Below, in pieces: positions 62,322 to 64,000 of a stretch of 64,000 nt of DNA. This DNA comes from Bordetella parapertussis (GTDB lineage: Bacteria > Pseudomonadota > Gammaproteobacteria > Burkholderiales > SG8-41). The position numbers and the translations under genes are program-made. The stretch covers positions 1-64,000 of the forward strand of contig CAMATZ010000019.1 in the NCBI GenBank assembly GCA_945861275.1, written 5' to 3'. How positions within the stretch are numbered: position 1 is the first letter of the stretch; each line of letters opens with the position of its first letter. The notes below the pieces were generated by a model, which was given only the letters and a program-made list of their open reading frames with translations, was not told the DNA's origin and did not search any database.

Positions 62322-62579
62322 GTTTAACCTGGAAACGGCAGTTGACCGCTCGCGATGCTACCAACCTCTTGATGGCCTTATAGTTTTTCATGCTATCAAC
62401 GATCACCCGTTTGGTGACCGCGCTACGGGGCGGATCGCACGGTTCTGGCGGCCTCACTTGTCAACTGAGGCTGCGTTGCAACTCCTTGGAATGGAACAAC
62501 CATTCCGCGTCGTCGCGCCTTGCCCTGCACCCCCATAACCGCACGCTCCACCCCGTCCAGCTACCGTTTCCAGGTTTAA
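62322..62579. repeat. About 258-bp segment bounded by inverted repeats (MITE-like)
   Basis: TTAACCTGGAAACGGCAG (62324-62341) and CTACCGTTTCCAGGTTTAA (62561-62579) are imperfect inverted ends with a 13-bp exact core AACCTGGAAACGG. Inside is a hairpin GGAATGG/CCATTCC (62490-62509) and no open frame of note. The segment fills the gap between the SBP start and the VanB-like stop. Confidence 0.5.
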
Positions 62580-62597
62580 GTTTCATCAGCGCAATTC

Positions 62598-63560
62598 TTA
62601 CCAATCAAGCACCAGCGTTTCAGTTTTCGCACCCGAACAGCAGATCATCATGCTCTTGTTGGATGCCCGCTCGGCATCGGTCAGCACCATATCGCGATGA
62701 TCGGGTATGCCTTCCAGCACGCGCATTTCACAGGTACCGCACACCCCCTCGGTGCATGAGCATGGTGGATCAAGGCCCGCGGCGAGCAAGGCATCAAGTA
62801 TGGTCTTACCCTCCGCCACAAAGACCTGCACATTGGACCTGGCAAGGATAACGCTAAAACCGCCGCCTCTGGCGGGTGCTTCCTTCGCCGAAAAGTATTC
62901 GACGTGGACACGCTCGCGCGGTCGATGCTGTGTGGCGCGCTCGAAGGCCTCGAGCATCCCGGTCGGACCGCAGCAGTAGAGGTGGGCGTCTTCAGCAGCA
63001 TGGCCGGTGATGGCGGCCAAATCCAGCGGCCTGCCCCCGGGTTCGAAGTCGAAGTTCAACACCACCGGATTCGCATTCAGCCCGCGCAATGCTGCTATGG
63101 GTTCCAGAAACGCCGCCGCTGCGTGCGTGCGGGCGCTGTAGTGTAATTCCCATGAACGGCCCAGTTCAACGAGCCGCTGCACCATGCACCAGATGGGGGT
63201 GATGCCGATGCCGCCGGCAATCAGCACTGTGTGCTTCGCGTCTTCGACCAGTGCAAAATTGTTTTGCGGCGGCGTGATGGTGAGCTTGTCACCCGCAGCA
63301 ATCCGCTCGTGAATGTAACGCGAGCCACCCGTGCTCGCCGCGTCAAAGGCGACCGCGATGACATAGCGGTGGCGTTCGCCTTGCGGGTTAACCAGCGAGT
63401 AGCTGCGCGTCGCGCCATTGGCAAGCTGCAGATCGATGTGGGCGCCCGCGGTGAACGGTGGCAGGTCGCCGCCCGCCAGCGGTCGCAGCTCGTAGGCATT
63501 GATGCGTTCGGCTTCATACGTCACCGACTTGACTTGCATTGCCAGAGTCGGTCCGCTCAT
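62598..63560 (-). CDS. VanB-type ferredoxin-NAD(P) reductase (PDR family)
   Basis: ATG 63560 (MSGPTLAMQVKSV) starts about 320 residues, and ATG 63539 is an alternative. The order is a flavin-binding barrel (AHIDLQLANGATRSYSLVNP), an NAD-binding domain (VLIAGGIGITPIWCMVQRL, LYCCGPTGML) and a C-terminal plant-type 2Fe-2S domain with Cys ligands in PPCSCTEGVCGTCEMR and MMICCSG. This is the reductase layout of vanillate demethylase and phthalate dioxygenase, which passes electrons to a Rieske oxygenase. No oxygenase component is in the window. It follows the partial SBP at the right edge on the same strand. Confidence 0.9.
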   Translation of the reverse strand: MSGPTLAMQVKSVTYEAERINAYELRPLAGGDLPPFTAGAHIDLQLANGATRSYSLVNPQGERHRYVIAVAFDAASTGGSRYIHERIAAGDKLTITPPQNNFALVEDAKHTVLIAGGIGITPIWCMVQRLVELGRSWELHYSARTHAAAAFLEPIAALRGLNANPVVLNFDFEPGGRPLDLAAITGHAAEDAHLYCCGPTGMLEAFERATQHRPRERVHVEYFSAKEAPARGGGFSVILARSNVQVFVAEGKTILDALLAAGLDPPCSCTEGVCGTCEMRVLEGIPDHRDMVLTDAERASNKSMMICCSGAKTETLVLDW

Positions 63561-63614
63561 GCTGGTTGTGTCGCGCACGCTTAGTCGAGAGTTATCCGCA
63601 GAGTAACTAGCCAG

Positions 63615-63800
63615 CGAAAGGGGGAAGTCAAAAACCTCCCTCACCCGGCGCTGCGCGCCACCCTCTGCTCCGCTGCAAGTATTCCCTTGTCCCGGAGGGC
63701 GAGGGTCTGTTCCCCTCTCCCGCCGGGGAGAGCGTAGCGAGGGGGGCGGAGCCGGCTAGGGGTGAGGGAAGATGTTGATCTTGTCATTCGAACTGAATAG
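63615..63800. repeat. Dispersed about 150-bp palindromic repeat, copy 2 (inverted)
   Basis: It contains CCTCCCTCACCCGGCGCTGC on the left and GGGGTGAGGGAAGATGTTG with CTGAATAG on the right, the reverse orientation of the element at 53478-53635, with extra insertions in the loop. It separates the VanB-like gene from the partial SBP gene. Confidence 0.65.
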
Positions 63801-63812
63801 CTACGCCACAGA

Positions 63813-64000
63813 TTACTCGAAAGTGAGTCCGACTTCCTTTACCAGGCGCTGGTAGGTGCGAAAGGTCCTGGTCTGCAAATCGCTGAAATATTCCGGCGTG
63901 GTACCCGGTGTCACGGTGTAGCCGGCGCCCTCCAGTGCTGCGCGCACTTCGGATGTCTGCAGCGACTGGTTGATCTCGGCGTTCAGCCGTTTGACAATGG
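63813..64000 (-). CDS. Bug-family TTT solute-binding protein, 5' part outside window
   Basis: The frame reads IVKRLNAEINQSLQTSEVRA, then ALEGAGYTVTPGTTPEYFSD and ends KEVGLTFE at TAA 63813. This is the C-terminal lobe of a Bug SBP (the LN.E...L...V...L...G....TPE.F block). The start is beyond the right edge. It is upstream of the VanB-like reductase on the same strand. Confidence 0.8.
   Translation of the reverse strand, partial: IVKRLNAEINQSLQTSEVRAALEGAGYTVTPGTTPEYFSDLQTRTFRTYQRLVKEVGLTFE

Overview
The window looks like a chromosomal segment of a soil or water betaproteobacterium, most likely Burkholderiales. It is GC-rich, it carries the radA / DUF4118 / alr / lplT neighbourhood, and it holds an extreme number of Bug-type periplasmic solute-binding proteins (SBPs) of the tripartite tricarboxylate transporter (TTT) class: ten complete genes, one cut by the right edge and one relic. 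No TctA or TctB membrane subunit is present. No rRNA, tRNA or CRISPR array was found by eye.

Layout. 0-3.2 kb: edge of a DUF4338-like gene, a truncated caspase gene, a complete caspase/DUF4384 protein and two small exported proteins. 3.2-9 kb: a minus-strand string of tarD-like D-tartrate dehydratase, Bug SBP, LapG-like protease and thiamine-diphosphate (ThDP) enzyme, then a plus-strand Bug SBP. 9.1-11.7 kb: a gene graveyard with C-terminal pieces of two HsdR restriction subunits, two antitoxin-like tails and a broken GIY-YIG gene around an intact DUF445 gene. 11.7-15.5 kb: an adaptor/permease/ATPase efflux operon. 15.5-22.5 kb: small-molecule catabolism genes (isopropylmalate-dehydrogenase-like, DapA-like, MmgE/PrpD, hydrolase) with Bug SBPs. 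22.7-27.3 kb: housekeeping genes. 27.3-35.8 kb: more SBP-linked catabolism (hydratase, two SDRs, amidohydrolase).

34.9-44.2 kb is a signalling operon with 4-bp start/stop overlaps: a histidine kinase with ten tandem GAF domains, a single-domain response regulator, a receiver/cyclase-like protein and an SDR. The kinase frame is broken after its first GAF domain by one amber codon. 44.4-47.5 kb has a 2OG-Fe(II) oxygenase, a duplicated fragment of its own 3' end, an SBP relic and REP-like palindromes. 47.5-63.8 kb holds a SulP-STAS-cNMP transporter, a second ThDP enzyme, an AtzH/HpxZ-like protein, VapBC, a PcaD-like hydrolase, a periplasmic FMN alpha-hydroxy-acid dehydrogenase with a CxxCH motif, a 2-hydroxyacid dehydrogenase, more SBPs and a VanB-type reductase.

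The most unusual observation is a dispersed promoter-plus-leader cassette in six places, upstream of six different genes. Each copy keeps a -35-like box, a 17-nt spacer, a -10-like box and a related leader. The linked genes (kinase, ThDP enzyme, AtzH-like protein, FMN dehydrogenase and two SBP operons) may form a regulon or may show spread of a mobile promoter.
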